From Thermoplasmata archaeon (GTDB lineage: Archaea; Thermoplasmatota; Thermoplasmata; Thermoplasmatales; Thermoplasmataceae): 15,527 nt of DNA. The notes under the pieces were generated by a model. That model had not been told where the DNA came from. It was given only the letters and a program-made list of their open reading frames with translations, and did no database searches. The position numbers were made by a program, and so were the translations under genes. Positions 14,404 through 15,527 of this stretch are shown here, in pieces. Position 1 is the stretch's first letter, and each line of letters begins with the position of its first letter. The DNA is taken from assembly GCA_021797525.1 (NCBI GenBank), contig JAJZZQ010000054.1, positions 1 to 15,527 of the forward strand, written 5' to 3'.

Positions 14404-14476
14404 AGCCCCGTGGTGTAGTGGCCAAGCATACCGGACTTTGGATCCGATGACGGCAGTTCGAATCTGCCCGGGGCTG
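14404..14476 (+). tRNA. tRNA-Gln (anticodon TTG)
   Basis: A complete cloverleaf can be folded. The acceptor stem AGCCCCG (14404-14410) pairs fully with CGGGGCT (14469-14475); the D arm is GTGT with GCAT; the anticodon stem CCGGA/TCCGA encloses CTTTGGA with anticodon TTG at 14438-14440; and the T arm GGCAG/CTGCC encloses TTCGAAT. The discriminator is G14476. There is no intron and no encoded CCA. The A1-U72 pair is a known mark of archaeal tRNA-Gln, recognised by the GatDE amidotransferase. The only irregularity is a C27-A43 mismatch at the top of the anticodon stem. A beta-grasp protein gene starts 12 nt after the tRNA and is probably on the same transcript. Confidence 0.96.
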
Positions 14477-14487
14477 TGGGGGTAAAC

Positions 14488-14685
14488 ATGATCAGAGTGC
14501 TCGGCAGGGAAACAATTATTTTGGAATTGCAAACCCCTGAGACAGTTGAGTCTGTAATGAAGGCGCATGGGCTCAGCGAAGAGAGATATATATGCATACG
14601 CGGAGGCCAGCCACTCACAGCGGATGAGATAATACTTCCTGATGATGATGTGCAGATCCTGGAGATATTCTCAGGAGGCATGTGA
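14488..14685 (+). CDS. SAMP/MoaD/ThiS-like ubiquitin-fold protein ending Gly-Gly-Met
   Basis: The 65-residue product has the beta-grasp pattern of the MoaD/ThiS/SAMP family: a first hairpin (IRVLGRETIILELQ), a helix (ETVESVMKAHGLS), strand YICIRGGQPL, then ADEIILPDDDVQILEIFSGG. The family acts as a sulfur carrier (tRNA thiolation, molybdopterin or thiamin synthesis) or protein modifier after E1-like adenylation of a C-terminal Gly-Gly. Here one Met follows the Gly-Gly, so removal of that residue may be needed. ATG 14488 is preceded by GGGGGT, a possible ribosome-binding site. The in-frame GTG at 14476 falls on the last base of the tRNA and is less likely. It lies behind tRNA-Gln and its end overlaps the convergent CCA-adding enzyme gene by 15 bp. 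Confidence 0.85.
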   Translation: MIRVLGRETIILELQTPETVESVMKAHGLSEERYICIRGGQPLTADEIILPDDDVQILEIFSGGM

Positions 14686-15527
14686 TCTGCATATTCTCCT
14701 GCCATAATAAAAAGAGAGGATTTCCAGTCGATCACCTTCACCTATTCTTGATATCTTTATGGAATCCTTCAAAGGATTGAGGTGTTTGCCTATATTTTTT
14801 CTTGATAGGCCTGAAACAAGAACTTCCGGGAAATAACGATTCTCATTCGCAACCTCAACGTAGAGCCTGCCTCCAGAAATGTAAGGACCCCTCAGGGTTC
14901 TGGGGTCCTGCTCCCATTTCTTCAGAAAATCAAGAGCGTTTTCTGATATTGCAGGCGGACCCATGTGTGTCCTGAATGCAGGCAGATATTGCACATCGAT
15001 CTCAATAAGGATTTCTATATTTCCATTTACCATCATGTGGGTTCCGAAAACTCTGAAGCCGGAATCCGAGGAAACCTGGCGTACCATTTTTTCAAGCTTC
15101 AAAGCCTGGGAATAGATTATGTCGTCTACCATATCCGGCTTTTTGATTGTTATTAGAAACATTGCAGTTCCCCTTTCACGATATGCTGATCTTCCTGAGC
15201 TTTCAGGCAGAACGAAATAACTTTCATCAGGGGAATCCAGGTAGCACCTGGAAGTGACTATTGATGTATGGTAAGAATTCTCGGAAATGGCTGCCGCTGC
15301 ATTCCTCTTCATGTCTGTGGGGTCCACAATAACCAGAGGAGAAGAGGAGTCAATAGCAGAAATATCGCCAAGTGTAGCCCTCCCCTTTATCTTGGAAAGC
15401 CACTCCACAGTTCCGATGAAAGAACCTAGGTGATAAATAAGCAGCTCACAGACGTATCCAGAGAACCCCTGAACTCTAACCTCCGAACCATATATTCCGG
15501 CACTCTTCAGAAAAAGCTTCAGCAGCC
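14671..15527 (-). CDS. cca: CCA-adding enzyme (archaeal class I tRNA nucleotidyltransferase), C-terminal part
   Basis: The frame enters from the window edge and is open for 285 codons to a TGA at 14671, so the start and the catalytic head domain are outside. The visible part matches the archaeal enzyme: LLKLFLKSAGIYGSEVRVQGFSGYVCELLIYHLGSF belongs to the central domain, with GFSGYxCELL as the clearest marker; VIVDPTDMKRNAAAAIS follows; then the tail domain with GTHMM, WEQDPRTLRGPYISGGRLYVEV and a short basic end. The enzyme adds or repairs the 3' CCA of tRNAs without a nucleic-acid template, as needed here because the nearby tRNA-Gln gene lacks an encoded CCA. The GTG at 15408 is only an internal valine codon. 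Its 3' end overlaps the convergent SAMP gene by 15 bp. Confidence 0.92.
   Translation of the reverse strand, partial: LLKLFLKSAGIYGSEVRVQGFSGYVCELLIYHLGSFIGTVEWLSKIKGRATLGDISAIDSSSPLVIVDPTDMKRNAAAAISENSYHTSIVTSRCYLDSPDESYFVLPESSGRSAYRERGTAMFLITIKKPDMVDDIIYSQALKLEKMVRQVSSDSGFRVFGTHMMVNGNIEILIEIDVQYLPAFRTHMGPPAISENALDFLKKWEQDPRTLRGPYISGGRLYVEVANENRYFPEVLVSGLSRKNIGKHLNPLKDSIKISRIGEGDRLEILSFYYGRRICRSHAS

Noticed and set aside
14373..14741. Open frame antisense to tRNA-Gln and the SAMP-like gene
   Set aside because: It covers a clear tRNA and a recognisable beta-grasp gene on the other strand and has no family resemblance.
1..15527. CRISPR arrays, insertion sequences, rRNA genes, prophage or integration sites
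   Set aside because: No regularly spaced repeats, transposase or integrase motifs, terminal inverted repeats, or duplicated tRNA ends were found on either strand by reading.

Overview
The window looks like part of a compact archaeal chromosome, most likely Thermoplasmata (Thermoplasma/Ferroplasma-like). This is inferred from gene content and promoter layout, not from a database search. Archaeal-type genes include CDP-archaeol synthase, a Pth2-type peptidyl-tRNA hydrolase, type II methionine aminopeptidase, the archaeal CCA-adding enzyme, an Hjc-like resolvase, an AbrB-PhoU fusion and a tRNA-Gln with the A1-U72 pair. Most first genes of transcription units have an AT-rich TATA-like box about 17-36 nt upstream of the start codon, implying leaderless or near-leaderless mRNAs. 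Internal genes overlap their upstream partners. Non-ATG starts (TTG, GTG) are common.

Layout. 1-245 (-): N-terminus of a membrane protein that leaves the window. 449-1807 (+): class-III PLP aminotransferase or racemase. 1804-2319 (-): Hjc-like nuclease. 2436-5138 (+): acyl-CoA synthetase followed by a metallo-beta-lactamase-fold hydrolase. 5144-6121 (-): AbrB-PhoU protein. 6192-6377 (-): small DUF1059 protein. 6552-9011 (+): a STAND-like NTPase/winged-helix/TPR gene cut in two by an in-frame TAG at 8184. 9012-9803 (-): surface membrane protein rich in glycosylation sequons. 9993-11480 (+): three-gene overlapping operon of HTH-CBS regulator, CarS and Pth2. 11482-12711 (-): MFS transporter. 12842-13459 (+): thymidylate kinase. 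13446-14324 (-): methionine aminopeptidase II. 14404-14476 (+): tRNA-Gln(TTG). 14488-14685 (+): SAMP/MoaD-like beta-grasp protein. 14671-15527 (-): C-terminal part of the CCA-adding enzyme, running off the window.

How the genes relate. Most of the window is housekeeping: translation (Pth2, MetAP2, tRNA-Gln, CCA-adding enzyme), nucleotide metabolism (Tmk), lipid synthesis (CarS) and recombination (Hjc). The acyl-CoA synthetase/hydrolase pair and the HTH-CBS/CarS/Pth2 cluster are the clearest operons. All six convergent gene pairs meet with 3' ends between 15 bp overlapping and 5 bp apart, so there is almost no terminator space. No mobile element, CRISPR array or rRNA gene was seen, and no gap without a gene exceeds about 205 bp.

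The items most worth a second look are the amber-interrupted STAND/TPR gene, whose repeat register is kept across the stop; the beta-grasp protein ending in Gly-Gly-Met directly behind a tRNA; the non-acetate-type pocket of the acyl-CoA synthetase; and an inverted-repeat cluster at the start of the HTH-CBS gene.
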